Notes: generated by a model not told the origin, from the letters alone. 64,000 bases of DNA from Streptosporangiaceae bacterium (GCA_019239975.1 JAFAZE010000021.1:1-64000), one strand, 5' to 3'. Shown: positions 7,489 through 16,642, counted from the stretch's first letter. Numbers and translations: made by a program.

Positions 7489-8490
7489 ATGCGCACCAGA
7501 TTGCTCACCCTGGCGGCGACCGCGCCACTCCTGCTCGGCCCCGCATCCGCCGCGTGCACGGCCGCTTCTTCCAGCCCGGCGGCATCGGCCGCCCCGGCGG
7601 CTTCGCGCACCTCCGCGGCTTCGCGCACCTCCGCGGCGCCGCCCGCTCCGGCCGGCCCGTGCGGACTGCGCAAGTCGCCGCCCTCGTATCGGCACGTGGT
7701 CTGGGTGTGGATGGAGAACCACAGCTACCCCGCGATCATCGGGTCGCCGCAGGCTCCCTACATCAACGCACTGGCGCGCGGCTGCGGCCTGGCCACGAAC
7801 TACCACAACATCACCCACCCCAGCCTGCCGAACTACATCGCCGCCACCTCCGGGCTGGGCTATTCGGCGATAGCGCGATTCACCCCCGACTGCGCTCCGG
7901 TTCCGGGCTGCACCACCTCCGCGCGCAGCATCTTCGGCCAGGGGGAGACGTGGCGGGCGTACGAGGAGTCGATGCCGTCGAACTGCGCGCGCGCAGACTC
8001 GGGCGAGTACGCGGTGCGCCACGATCCTCCCCCGTACTACACGACTCTCGGCGGATGCTCCGCCTCGGATGTGCCATATTCGAGGCTGGCCGCGGATCTC
8101 GCCCGCGGCAGGCTTCCCGCGTTCTCGTTTATCACGCCGAACCTGATCGACGACATGCACGACGGCTCGGTCGCCGACGGCGACAGGTGGCTGGCCGCCA
8201 ACCTGCCGAGGATCTTCGGCAGTCCCGAGTACCGGAACGGCTCGACGGTCGTGTTCGTCACCTGGGACGAGGGTGAGGGCGGCAGCAGCCAGCAGTGCGC
8301 CACCAACACGGCCGACGTCGGCTGCCGGGTGGCCACCATCGTGGTCAGCCCGAGCACGCCGCGCGGCACCCGGTCGGCCCGCCTGTTCAGCCACTACTCC
8401 CTGCTCGCCACCGCGGAACAGCTGCTGCGCCTGCCGAGGCTCGGACTCGCCGCCTCCTCCCCGGCGATGACCGCGGCCTTCGGCCTGTAG
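7489..8490 (+). CDS. Secreted alkaline/acid phosphatase-superfamily phosphoesterase
   Basis: 333 residues. A signal peptide (MRTRLLTLAATAPLLLGPAS) is followed by a lipobox-like cysteine and a long Ala/Ser/Pro linker. The catalytic domain shows VVWVWMENHSYPAIIGS (metal/nucleophile region), THPSLPNYIAATSG, FSFITPNLIDDMHDGS and VFVTWDEGEGG. This pattern is that of the PF04185-type phosphoesterase family (phosphatidylinositol-3-phosphatase/acid phosphatase-like). It probably releases phosphate from extracellular esters. ATG 7489 is chosen because GAGGAGG ends six bases before it; an in-frame TTG at 7483 would abut the ribosome site. It follows zwf by about 100 bp; co-transcription is possible but not shown. 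Confidence 0.82.
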   Translation: MRTRLLTLAATAPLLLGPASAACTAASSSPAASAAPAASRTSAASRTSAAPPAPAGPCGLRKSPPSYRHVVWVWMENHSYPAIIGSPQAPYINALARGCGLATNYHNITHPSLPNYIAATSGLGYSAIARFTPDCAPVPGCTTSARSIFGQGETWRAYEESMPSNCARADSGEYAVRHDPPPYYTTLGGCSASDVPYSRLAADLARGRLPAFSFITPNLIDDMHDGSVADGDRWLAANLPRIFGSPEYRNGSTVVFVTWDEGEGGSSQQCATNTADVGCRVATIVVSPSTPRGTRSARLFSHYSLLATAEQLLRLPRLGLAASSPAMTAAFGL

Positions 8491-8504
8491 CCGCCGCCTT
8501 CCCC

Positions 8505-8542
8505 GTCCAGTGGGGCCGCTGGCGCCATCGGCCCCACTGGAC
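8505..8542. terminator. Perfect 14-bp-arm hairpin between convergent genes
   Basis: GTCCAGTGGGGCCG (8505-8518) pairs perfectly with 8529-8542 around a 10-base loop. It lies 14 bp after the phosphoesterase stop and before the convergent transporter, so it may terminate both. A related GGGGCCAGATGCGCCAACGG unit follows at 8543-8567; the same sequence family is tandemly repeated at 53995-54114. Confidence 0.65.
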
Positions 8543-8650
8543 GGGGCCAGATGCGCCAACGGCCCCGCCCAGCACGCCCGCCCCCCGCGCCCCGCCCCCC
8601 GCGCCCCACCCCCCGGCGCCGCACTCATCTCGCCGTATCCCGGGTTCGCT

Positions 8651-9568
8651 TCAGGCCGGCTGGGGCGCCATGCTCACCAGCGTCAGCCCGGTCACCGCCA
8701 CGCAGATGCCGAGCACCTGCAGCACGCTCAGCCGTTCCCTGAACACCACGAGCCCCGCCACCAGCGGGATCACCGGGTAGGTGCTCGAGACGGCGGCGGT
8801 GACCGCGACCTGGCCCGCCTGGCCGCCCCGGGCGAACGCGACCAGCGCGGCGGCCTCGGCCACCCCGGCCGCGACCCCCCAGGCGAGCCCGCCGAGACCG
8901 CCGCGTGGCCGCTCCTGCTTGCAGATGAGCGCGGCGAGCAGGAGCGTGACCGAGACGACGTACACGGTCAGCGCGGAGACCAGCCAGCCCGCGGCCGCGG
9001 CGTACATGCCCAGCCAGAACGCGCCCGTTCCGTAGGTGATCGCGGAGGCTAGCGCCAGGATGACACCCCGCCATGCGCGGCCACGGGTGCGGGCCCAGCG
9101 GCGCGCGCGGCCTCCCGGCGCGCGGTGCCGCCCACGCGGCGGGGCGTCCGTGGCGCCGCCCCCTGCCCGCATGGCCGCGGCGGCGACGCCGGCCACCGCG
9201 AGCGTGCCGCCGATGCCGCCGAACCTGCCGAGCGGCTCGCCGAGGACCAGCAGCGCGAGCAGGGCGGTGACGCCACCGTACGTCGCGGCGGTTCCGCTCA
9301 CGATTCCCACCGGCCCGTGCTCGAGCGCCCGGTAGTAGGTCAGCCACCCCGCGAGGCTGAGCAGCCCCGCGCCGGTCAGCCCCAGCACCACGGCGTTGCC
9401 CAGGGCCGGCAGGTGGGGGCGCATGACGGCCAGCAGCGCGGCGAGCAGGATGGTCCCGGTGACCTGGCTGGCCAGCAGGGCGGCGAGCGTGCCCATCCGC
9501 CTGGCCGCGTACGCCGCCGCGACGGAAGCCGCGCCCCATCCGGCGGCGGCCATCAGCCCGTATCCCAT
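8651..9568 (-). CDS. EamA/DMT-superfamily membrane transporter
   Basis: 305 residues with about ten hydrophobic segments arranged as two EamA-like halves. The halves are joined by a charged loop rich in Arg and Pro (GRHRAPGGRARRWARTRGR). The end of each half (LVLGEPLGRFGGIGGTLAVA and VVFRERLSVLQVLGICVAV) shows the family's repeated signature of a conserved Glu followed by a last helix. It is likely a drug/metabolite exporter or permease; the substrate is unknown. The start is the ATG at 9568 with AGGGAG eight bases upstream. Confidence 0.85.
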   Translation of the reverse strand: MGYGLMAAAGWGAASVAAAYAARRMGTLAALLASQVTGTILLAALLAVMRPHLPALGNAVVLGLTGAGLLSLAGWLTYYRALEHGPVGIVSGTAATYGGVTALLALLVLGEPLGRFGGIGGTLAVAGVAAAAMRAGGGATDAPPRGRHRAPGGRARRWARTRGRAWRGVILALASAITYGTGAFWLGMYAAAAGWLVSALTVYVVSVTLLLAALICKQERPRGGLGGLAWGVAAGVAEAAALVAFARGGQAGQVAVTAAVSSTYPVIPLVAGLVVFRERLSVLQVLGICVAVTGLTLVSMAPQPA

Positions 9569-9781
9569 CGCCCGGGCTCCCTATGGGTGCACATTACGTA
9601 GTTATTACACTACTCATGGTGACTCGCGGGAGGTGCCCGGTCAAGACTTCTTCTAACTCAAAGTATTCAATCTGCTACCCAGAGTCCTATCGGGCGTTTC
9701 CGGATCGCATACCGGTATGGACCGTGGCAACTGATCCCCGGTACCCGCGGAAGGCGCGCGGAGCCCGGCCCGAATCGCCGC
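9569..9781. promoter_or_regulatory. AT-rich promoter region with GTAGT...ACTAC dyad
   Basis: Just upstream of the transporter start the sequence becomes AT-rich and contains the dyad GTAGTTATTACACTAC (9598-9613), with TAATAA or TACGTAAT as possible minus-strand -10 elements. It is about 30 bp from the start codon, so a repressor site is plausible. No -35 is obvious. Confidence 0.35.
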
Positions 9782-11872
9782 CTACGGCTCGCCCATGGTG
9801 GCGGCGTGCGTGATCACCAGGGACCCGGGGGGTACGAGGTCCACGCCGTCGGGGTCGTTCAGGTAGCCGGGGCCGGTCCCGGCGACGCCGGTGTGGCCGT
9901 ACTGCCACACGATGCGGCCGGTCGAGGGGTCCACCACGCACACGCGGTGGTTGAAGTCGTCGTTGAGCAGGATGTCACCGTTGGGCAGCGGCAGGGCCAG
10001 CGAGGGCTGGTTGAACCCGCCGCGCCGCCACAGCAGGTGCCCGGAGCGGGTGAACTCGACGATCTGGCCGGGATCGGAGTAGTCCGCGGTCAGGTACCGC
10101 CCCGGGTAGACCTCGTTGGTGTCCGACGGGTACAGCACCCCCGGCGGCTGCGCCGACCAGGCGACGGCGCTGCCCAGCGAGATCTCGTTCGCCCAGTCGC
10201 CGTTGATCTCGGTGACCAGGTAGTTGCCGTCGGTCAGCGGGAACGCGCCGTTCGGGCTGCCGAACCGCCGTGGCGGATCGTGCTCGCAGACCTGCGTCGT
10301 CTCGCCGATGACCCGCGTCAGGGCGTGCGCGGGCGGGGTGATCAGGACCACGCGGCAGTTCTTGATGTCCGCGGAGACGATGACGCCGCGGGGGGTGAGC
10401 ATCGCGTCGTCCGGGTTGGACAGATGGCCCGGCCCGGCGCCCGGCGTGCCGGGCACGCCGTACCGGTAGACGATCCTCCGCGCCGCGACCGATATCACGC
10501 TGATGACCTGGTCGTCTTCCTGCGTCGCGATGATGAACTTGCCGTCGGCGGAGAAGAACGCGTCGTCCGGCACCAGGAACGTCTGGCCGCGAGCGAGGTC
10601 GCCAGGCCGCGGGAACTTCCACCGGATCCGGCCCTGCGGGTCGACGATCAGCAGCCGGTTGTTCTGGTGGTCGGCGATGAGCACGGCACCCGGCAGCACC
10701 GACGGGTCCGAACCCGGCGCGAGATGACCGGGGCCCGCGGCCGGCGCCAGCCACGGCGCCTCCCCGGCGGCCGGGATCACCTGCCCGGCGGCCACCAGCC
10801 GCAGTGTCGTGACGGACGGCACGGCGCGGTTGCCGTTCTCGCCGCCGATCAGGTAGCCGACGCTCCCCCCTCCGGCCCCCGGCACCGCGGCGCCCGCGTA
10901 GGCGACCGGCACCGGCAGCTCGCCCGCGGCCGTGACGCTGGAGGTGGCAGGGTCGAACCGGTAGACGGTGCCGCTCGTCGTCCCCGCCTTGCCCGCGGCC
11001 GGTGCCGCGCCGCCGGCGACGTAGATCAGGCCGTCCAGGCTGATGCCCGCGGCGCCCTGCAGCGGCTGCGGCAGGTGCCCCACGACCGCGGCCCGTCCGG
11101 CGGCCGGGTCGATCCGCTGGATGGCGTCCGTCGCGCCCGATGCGGTCTCGCCGCCGAACACCCAGATGGCGCCCGCGCCCGCCGCCACGCCCGCGTACCG
11201 CACCGGCACCGGGAGCCGCGCGGCCACCCGGAAATGCGTGCCGTCGGCCGTGGCGAGCACCGCGGGATCGGGGGTGGTGCCGTCGTAGCCCCCGATCAGG
11301 TAGGCGACGGATCCGGCCGTTACGCCATTGACATCGGAACGAGCGGTGGGCAGAAGTCCCACGACCGCTGTCCCCGCTCCGGGGGTGACCGCCTGGATCG
11401 TGGGCACACTGCCGGCCGCGCCGCCGCCGAACACGTAAGCCCGCCCGCCCAGGACGGCGCCCGCCGCGTCGTGCGTCGGAGCGGCCAGGCGGGGCACGGC
11501 CTGGGTGGTGCCGGTCACCGGGTCAAGCCTGGTGACGGTGTCCAGCGATACGCCCTGCGCGGTCAGGCCGCCGGCTATCAGCAGCCCGTTCGCGCCGTTC
11601 CCGGCCGGCAGCACGACCTCGCGCGACAGCGCCGCCGGGAGCTGGTAGGGCGCGGACATGACCTGCAGCGCCATCGAAGAGGCCGGGCTGCCGGGCGCGG
11701 CCGTGATCGTGGTGTCCGGGTCCGCGTGCGTGGGAGTGCCGGTCCGGGCGCCCCCGTGCGCGCCCGGGTGGGCCGAGCAGGCATAGATCAGCACCGCGAC
11801 GGAGGCGACGGCGATCGTTGCCGCGCCGCGGAGCTTGCGCCGGGCTGACGCCGGTCCGGTAATCAGACGCAT
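9782..11872 (-). CDS. Membrane-anchored double beta-propeller protein (kelch + NHL-like)
   Basis: 696 residues. An Arg/Lys-rich start and one hydrophobic segment (AATIAVASVAVLIYACSA) give a signal or anchor; the cysteine is not in an ideal lipobox. Residues ~70-370 hold kelch-like blades (GLLIAGG, AYVFGGG, AYLIGGYDG, IWVFGGE, IYVAGG, GYLIGGENG). Residues ~400-696 hold an NHL/PQQ-like propeller (VLIADHQNNRLLIVDPQGRI, NPDDAMLTPRGVIVSADIKN, LNDDFNHRVCVVDPSTGRIV). It probably acts outside the cell as a binding scaffold; no catalytic residues are evident. A GTG at 11926 is an alternative start, but it lacks a ribosome site. Confidence 0.75.
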   Translation of the reverse strand: MRLITGPASARRKLRGAATIAVASVAVLIYACSAHPGAHGGARTGTPTHADPDTTITAAPGSPASSMALQVMSAPYQLPAALSREVVLPAGNGANGLLIAGGLTAQGVSLDTVTRLDPVTGTTQAVPRLAAPTHDAAGAVLGGRAYVFGGGAAGSVPTIQAVTPGAGTAVVGLLPTARSDVNGVTAGSVAYLIGGYDGTTPDPAVLATADGTHFRVAARLPVPVRYAGVAAGAGAIWVFGGETASGATDAIQRIDPAAGRAAVVGHLPQPLQGAAGISLDGLIYVAGGAAPAAGKAGTTSGTVYRFDPATSSVTAAGELPVPVAYAGAAVPGAGGGSVGYLIGGENGNRAVPSVTTLRLVAAGQVIPAAGEAPWLAPAAGPGHLAPGSDPSVLPGAVLIADHQNNRLLIVDPQGRIRWKFPRPGDLARGQTFLVPDDAFFSADGKFIIATQEDDQVISVISVAARRIVYRYGVPGTPGAGPGHLSNPDDAMLTPRGVIVSADIKNCRVVLITPPAHALTRVIGETTQVCEHDPPRRFGSPNGAFPLTDGNYLVTEINGDWANEISLGSAVAWSAQPPGVLYPSDTNEVYPGRYLTADYSDPGQIVEFTRSGHLLWRRGGFNQPSLALPLPNGDILLNDDFNHRVCVVDPSTGRIVWQYGHTGVAGTGPGYLNDPDGVDLVPPGSLVITHAATMGEP

Positions 11873-12036
11873 CACTCCAGCCTGGCCGCTCCCCGTGTTC
11901 GTCCTCTGCGTAATCGAGCTTCCCACAAGAAAAACCGGCTAACCCCCGTCCCTTGTTACGGCACGTCTGGATCCCCGGCGGCCTCGCAGCCGTCCCCGCC
12001 CGCCCGCCCGTTCCCGAGGGCGCCGGCCGGCCCGCG

Positions 12037-12726
12037 CTAATCCTCGCCGCGCCACCTCTGGAGCAGGTCACGGGCGCGGTCGGCCGGGCCGAGAACGGGC
12101 ATCGCGAGCCTGTTCGCCATGCTGGTGTTGATACCCGGATGCGGACGGGTCGGGGCGAGTTCCCGCGCGAGCTTCACCTCCAGGCCCAGCATCCGGCGGC
12201 GCGCCGGGCTCAGCGCCCCCAGGGCGGGAAACTCCTCACGTTCCTCGCGCGCGGCATGCATCAGCACCGCACGCCGCAGCGCGCGCAGGGTGTGAAGGTA
12301 GCCCGCGCTCCGCGGCCCGGCCTCCCACAGGTCCGCGAGAAGCTGCTTGGCCTGCGCCTCCTCGCCCAGCCGCGCCCGGGCGGCGGCCCGCCCCTTGCCG
12401 CTGGCGCGAGCCGCGGCCGGATGCACGTGCGCTTCTTCGGCGGCCTCGTGTACCGCGAGCATCCGCACCAGCTCGCGGAAGGCGCCGGGCCTGCGGCCCC
12501 CCGGCAGGGCGGCCCGCCGAAACGCCCGCCGGATCTCCGCATGCTGGGCTTCCAGGACGCGGGTCACGTCCATGCCCTCGGTGCTCTTGACGACGCGAAT
12601 GGCCACACGCATGGCCACGAGCGCCCACTGGCGCCGCCAGATGGCCGCCGCGCCGCCGGCGACAACCCCGGCCGCGGCCGCCCCGGCCGCGACCTTCGGC
12701 CAGGCGCGCTTCCCTTTTTCTCCCAT
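12037..12726 (-). CDS. Hemerythrin HHE-domain-like protein
   Basis: 229 residues. A hydrophobic N-terminus (VAAGAAAAGVVAGGAAAIW) is followed by a helical domain with the His/Glu pattern of HHE cation-binding proteins: LEAQHAEIRRAF, LAVHEAAEEAHVHPAA and HAAREEREEFPAL. These residues would coordinate a di-iron centre that binds O2 or NO. It is likely a membrane-tethered oxygen or iron sensor/store. The start ATG at 12726 follows AGGAAGG at eight to nine bases. The neighbours are unrelated. Confidence 0.75.
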   Translation of the reverse strand: MGEKGKRAWPKVAAGAAAAGVVAGGAAAIWRRQWALVAMRVAIRVVKSTEGMDVTRVLEAQHAEIRRAFRRAALPGGRRPGAFRELVRMLAVHEAAEEAHVHPAAARASGKGRAAARARLGEEAQAKQLLADLWEAGPRSAGYLHTLRALRRAVLMHAAREEREEFPALGALSPARRRMLGLEVKLARELAPTRPHPGINTSMANRLAMPVLGPADRARDLLQRWRGED

Positions 12727-12863
12727 GGGGACAGCCCTTCCTGTCGCGTTATGAGCCAGCGCAGCTACCCGTCGGGTGTACGGCTATGCGCCTGAGCGAT
12801 CGCCTTTCCCGCGTGTGACCGGCGCGGCGGACACCGCCGAGGCTGGTGCTCTACGGTGGACGG

Positions 12864-13961
12864 GTGACGACCCAGGCTCGGCGCGGCCCGGCGGCCCTTG
12901 TGTGCCTGCTGCTGGCGGGCGTGACCGCGACGCTGGCCTCGTGCAGCGCCGGCACGCCGGCCGCGGTCGCGCCGGCGCGCGGTGCCGCGCAGGCCACCCC
13001 GAAGGGAACACCCCGCGTCCACGCCGTCCGGTCCGCGCGCGCCGCCGTTCCCGGCCGCCCGGGGGCAGCCGGATCGGCGTCGCCGTTGCCGCTTCCGGCG
13101 GCGCTGGCGCCGTTCGGCGCACCCGCGTTCGCGGGGGAGGGCACGTGGCATCCCGCCGGCCGTCCCGTTCGCGGCGTGCCGGCGGTCTACGAGACCGCTC
13201 TCATCCCGCCCGGGAGCGCCAAACGAGCGGGCATCGCCTGGATGGACACCAGGCTGCTGTCCGCGTGGCTGTACTCGGGCTCCAAGAGCCCTGGCGGCGG
13301 ACCGTACCGGTACACCGCGCCGGTCAGGCCGGCCCAGGCCGCCTCGCTGGTGGCGGCCTTCAACGGCGGGTTCAAGATGGCTGACGCCCACGGCGGCTAC
13401 TACACCGAGGGCCGGATGATCGATCCGCTGGTACCGGGGGCGGCCTCGCTGGTGATCTACCGGAACGGAAGCGTCACCGTCGGCGCCTGGGGCACGGACG
13501 TGACCATGACGGGCAACGTCGTGGCCGTCCGCCAGAACCTGGTGCCTCTCGTCGCCGGCGGCCAGCCCACGCCGCTGGCGGCCAGCGGCGACTGGCGGGC
13601 GTGGGGGAACACGTGCGGCGCGCAGTCCTGCGCCCCTTCGGTGCCCGGCATCGAGCACCAGTGGCGCTCGGGGATCGGCGTCACCGCCGACGGCGCCCTC
13701 GTGTATGTGGCCGGCCCGGCGCTGGATCCGCTGCAGCTCGCCGGGCTCCTGGCGCGCGCCGGGGTCGTGCGCGGCATGCAGCTCGACATCAACCCTTCGT
13801 GGCCGGTTTTCGCCACCTATGATCCGCCGTCCCCGAACGGCCTCGCCGCCCCGGCCAACGGCAGCAAGCTGCTCGCCTCGACCAAGCAGGGCCCGTGGAC
13901 GTTTTTCGAGCCCTGGTGGGCGCGTGACTTCATCACGATGTCGGCACGCCCTGTCCGCTGA
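12864..13961 (+). CDS. NAGPA-like (phosphodiester glycosidase family) lipoprotein
   Basis: 365 residues. The signal peptide ends in the lipobox TLASC, so it is a probable lipoprotein. After a Pro/Ala-rich linker the domain contains GIAWMDTRLLSAWLYSGSK, LVAAFNGGFKMADAHGGYY, LVIYRNGSVTVGAWGTDV and VRGMQLDINPSWPVFATY, the hallmarks of DUF2233/NAGPA proteins. NAGPA relatives cleave sugar-1-phosphodiester bonds; here the substrate may be a cell-wall glycopolymer. The GTG at 12864 gives the best signal peptide; an in-frame GTG at 12846 would add six residues. Confidence 0.8.
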   Translation: MTTQARRGPAALVCLLLAGVTATLASCSAGTPAAVAPARGAAQATPKGTPRVHAVRSARAAVPGRPGAAGSASPLPLPAALAPFGAPAFAGEGTWHPAGRPVRGVPAVYETALIPPGSAKRAGIAWMDTRLLSAWLYSGSKSPGGGPYRYTAPVRPAQAASLVAAFNGGFKMADAHGGYYTEGRMIDPLVPGAASLVIYRNGSVTVGAWGTDVTMTGNVVAVRQNLVPLVAGGQPTPLAASGDWRAWGNTCGAQSCAPSVPGIEHQWRSGIGVTADGALVYVAGPALDPLQLAGLLARAGVVRGMQLDINPSWPVFATYDPPSPNGLAAPANGSKLLASTKQGPWTFFEPWWARDFITMSARPVR

Positions 13962-13999
13962 GCGCGGCCCCGGTCCAGGCGGCCCCGTTCCAGGCGGTC

Positions 14000-14953
14000 T
14001 CAGTCCTGGCGGCGCGGCCGGTCCCGCCGCGAGTTGCGGGTCATCGAGACCATGATCTGCCCGTAGCCGCCGTCCTCGTCCTCGTCGTCCTCGGCGCCGA
14101 GCAGGTTCGCCACCGCCTCCAGCTCGACGTCGCCGGCCGCATCCTGGGGCTGGCCGCCGCGAGCCTGGGCGGAAGGATCCTGTGCGCCCTTCGACGGGAC
14201 TGTGCTCTGCCGCCCTCCCGAGCCGCCGGCCGGCCGCGCTCCGGCTTGCGGCGCCGTCTGCTGGGTCGCCGCCTGCTGAGCACCGAGCAGCAGGTGCGGT
14301 CTCATCCACAGGAAGTAGCTGATCCACGCCGAGCCCATCGAGGTCGACCAGTCGTTCCCGCTGAGCTCACGGACCGCGCGGACCAGCGCGGTCGCGAGGC
14401 TGGGGTACCCCGCGTCGGGGAAGCCCTCGATCCAGTTCCTCGCGCCTACCCAGCGCAGCGTATCGATGATCACCTGCGGTGGCTGGTCGGTTACCGCCAC
14501 CCAGAGGACCGAATGCACCATTCGCTCGCAGAACGTCCGGCCTTCGGCGGCCAGATCCGGGATCAGCGGCAGCATGTCGAACTGCAGATGCTGGGCGAAC
14601 GCGTCCTCGAACTGGATCAGCCTGCCGGCCGACGAGCGGATGACCTGCAGCAGGCCCGGGTCAAGCGCCGGCGCTCCCGCTGGCGCCCCGGCCGGTGCGG
14701 CCGGGGCGACCGCACCCGCCCGCGAAACCGGCTCACCGGCCCCGGGAACCGGCTCACCGGCCCGGGAAACAGGCCCACCGCCGCGCGGAACCGGCTCACC
14801 GCCGCGCTGGCCCGCGGGAACGGCCCCGTCGAACCCCCCGCTCTGCTGGCCCGTGGGGACGGCCTCCCCGAGCCCCTCGTTCTGCTGGCCCGGGGTGACA
14901 ACCCCCTGGAGCCGCTCGGAAGCGCCGGTGCCCCGGGTCAGGTCGTTCGCCAT
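14000..14953 (-). CDS. Globin-like domain protein with repeat-rich N-terminus, proximal His absent
   Basis: 317 residues. Residues ~1-100 are low complexity, built of 13-residue GQQxGGFxGAVPx units and then EPVPxxGEPVSRAG units. Residues ~105-235 resemble a single-domain globin: LLQVIRSSAGRLIQFEDAFA, FDMLPLIPDLAAEGRTFCE, VIIDTLRWVGARNWIEGF and WISYFLWMRPHLL. The place where globins have the heme-binding His (LGxxHxxxG) reads VGARNWIEG, so heme binding is doubtful. The tail is acidic (LLGAEDDEDEDGG) and then basic. The ATG at 14953 has GGAAGG at good spacing. I assign the fold by pattern only; structure prediction would settle it. Confidence 0.55.
   Translation of the reverse strand: MANDLTRGTGASERLQGVVTPGQQNEGLGEAVPTGQQSGGFDGAVPAGQRGGEPVPRGGGPVSRAGEPVPGAGEPVSRAGAVAPAAPAGAPAGAPALDPGLLQVIRSSAGRLIQFEDAFAQHLQFDMLPLIPDLAAEGRTFCERMVHSVLWVAVTDQPPQVIIDTLRWVGARNWIEGFPDAGYPSLATALVRAVRELSGNDWSTSMGSAWISYFLWMRPHLLLGAQQAATQQTAPQAGARPAGGSGGRQSTVPSKGAQDPSAQARGGQPQDAAGDVELEAVANLLGAEDDEDEDGGYGQIMVSMTRNSRRDRPRRQD
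14700..14925 (-). repeat. Coding minisatellites in the globin-like gene
   Basis: Two repeat sets lie side by side. At ~14815-14915, 39-bp units (minus strand GGGCCAGCAGAACGAGGGGC..., GGGCCAGCAGAGCGGGGGGT...) encode GQQNEGLGEAVPT and GQQSGGFDGAVPA. At ~14715-14805, units close to CGGGAACCGGCTCACCGGCC encode EPV(P/S) repeats. The first set matches the zwf repeat in sequence and reading frame. Confidence 0.75.
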
Positions 14954-15007
14954 ATCCACCCCTTCCAGGTAACTCACGCGTCAGGGCGCCGCCCGCGGAA
15001 CCGTTTC

Positions 15008-16642
15008 TCAGACTTGGCTCCCGCGCTCGGCGCCGATTCCGGTGAGGGCGCGCACCTGCATCCGGGCGAACCGCGCCGGGTCGCTGGGACGCTTGTCGGT
15101 CACCGAACCGAGCCAGCCGAGGAAGAACGCCAGCGGGATGGACACGATGCCGGGGTTGTCCAGCGGGAAGAAGGCGAAGTTGATGTGCGGGTCGCTGATC
15201 AGCGAAGGGCCGGCGCCGCCTGGCGCGCTGGCGCTGCCGGAGACCACGGGGGAGAAGATGATCAGGCCCACCGAGCTGATCAGCCCGCCGTAGATGCTCC
15301 ACAGCGCGCCGCGCGAGGTGAACCGGGGCCAGAACAGCGAGTACAGGATCGACGGCAGGTTCGCCGACGCGGCGACCGCGAACGCCAGCGCCACGAGGAA
15401 CGCCACGTCGACGTCCTTCGCGAAGATCCCCCCGATCACCGCCACGCCTCCGATGACCACCGCCGTGACCCGCGCCACCCGCACCTCCTCGCCGGGACCG
15501 GCATCCCCCCCGCGCAGCACGCCGGCGTAGACGTCGTGCGCGAAGGAGGCGCTGGCGGTGATGGTCAGGCCCGCCACCACGGCGAGGATCGTGGCGAACG
15601 CGACGGCCGCCACGATGCCGAGCAGCAGCGTCCCGCCGAGCCTGAAGGCCAGCAGCGGTACCGCCGAGTTCGCCGCGCCGGGCGAGCTCTCGATCTGCTT
15701 GCCTCCCACCAGCCACATCGCGCCGTAGCCGAGCACGAGCGTGAACAGGTAGAACAATCCGACCAGCCAGACCGTCCAGACGACGCTGCGGCGCGCCTCG
15801 CTGGCGCTCGGCACCGTGTAGAGCCGCATCAGCACGTGCGGCAGGCCGGCGGTGCCGAGCACCAGGGCTATCGACAGCGAGATGAAGTTGAACTTGGAGA
15901 CCGTGTTCACCCCGTAAAGGAGCCCTGGCCCGAGCACCGCGCTGCCCGCCTGGCTGGACGCGGCGGCGTGGCGGAGCAGGCCCGACAGGCTGAACCCGGC
16001 GCGGGCCAGCACCCAGATGGTGGTCGCCGCGGCGCCGACCGCGAGGATCGTCGCCTTGACGATCTGCACCCAGGTGGTGCCCTTCATCCCGCCGACCAGC
16101 ACATAGAAGATCATCAGCAGCCCGACCACGGCGACCGTGATGTCCTGGCCCGCCGAGCTCCGCACCCCGAGCAGCAGGCTGACCAGTGCGCCGGCGCCGG
16201 CCATCTGCGCCAGCAGGTAGAACAGGCTCACCGTCAGCGTGGACACCGCGGCGGCGGCGCGCACCGGGACCGCCCGCAGCCGGAGGTCGAGCACGTCGGC
16301 CGTGGTGTACCGGCCGGTGTTCCGCAGCGGCGCGGCGACCAGCAGCAGGACGAGCAGCCAGCCGACCAGGAAGCCGATGGAGTACAGGAAGCCGTCGTAC
16401 CCGTGCAGCGCGATGAGGCCCGCGATGCCGAGGAACGACGCGGCCGACAGGTAGTCCCCGCCGATCGCGATGCCGTTCTGCCTGCCGCTGAACGCCCGGC
16501 CGCCCGCGTAGTAGTCGGTGGTGGTCTGGTTCCCGCCCGCCGCCGTGAGCGCGATGATGAGCGTTACGACGACGAAGAACGCGAAGATCGTGATGTTCAC
16601 CGCGGGGATGCCGACGACTCCGCCCGAGGCCAGGGTGGTCAC
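15008..16642 (-). CDS. actP: Sodium:solute symporter, cation/acetate symporter ActP-like
   Basis: 544 residues with about 13 transmembrane segments. Family signatures include TTTDYYAGGRAFSGRQNGIA, GGDYLSAASFLGIAGLIAL, RNTGRYTTADVLDLRLR, GTAGLPHVLMRLYTVPSA and TLTITAS-like LTITASASFAHDVYAGVLR. These are typical of the SSS acetate/pyruvate permeases. It should import acetate or another short monocarboxylate with a cation. The GTG start at 16642 overlaps the TGA of the DUF485 gene (GTGA), so the pair is coupled, as in other actP loci. Confidence 0.9.
   Translation of the reverse strand: MTTLASGGVVGIPAVNITIFAFFVVVTLIIALTAAGGNQTTTDYYAGGRAFSGRQNGIAIGGDYLSAASFLGIAGLIALHGYDGFLYSIGFLVGWLLVLLLVAAPLRNTGRYTTADVLDLRLRAVPVRAAAAVSTLTVSLFYLLAQMAGAGALVSLLLGVRSSAGQDITVAVVGLLMIFYVLVGGMKGTTWVQIVKATILAVGAAATTIWVLARAGFSLSGLLRHAAASSQAGSAVLGPGLLYGVNTVSKFNFISLSIALVLGTAGLPHVLMRLYTVPSASEARRSVVWTVWLVGLFYLFTLVLGYGAMWLVGGKQIESSPGAANSAVPLLAFRLGGTLLLGIVAAVAFATILAVVAGLTITASASFAHDVYAGVLRGGDAGPGEEVRVARVTAVVIGGVAVIGGIFAKDVDVAFLVALAFAVAASANLPSILYSLFWPRFTSRGALWSIYGGLISSVGLIIFSPVVSGSASAPGGAGPSLISDPHINFAFFPLDNPGIVSIPLAFFLGWLGSVTDKRPSDPARFARMQVRALTGIGAERGSQV

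Noticed and set aside
9806-11848. Open frame antisense to the double-propeller gene
   Set aside because: No recognisable domain; explained by codon bias of the real gene.
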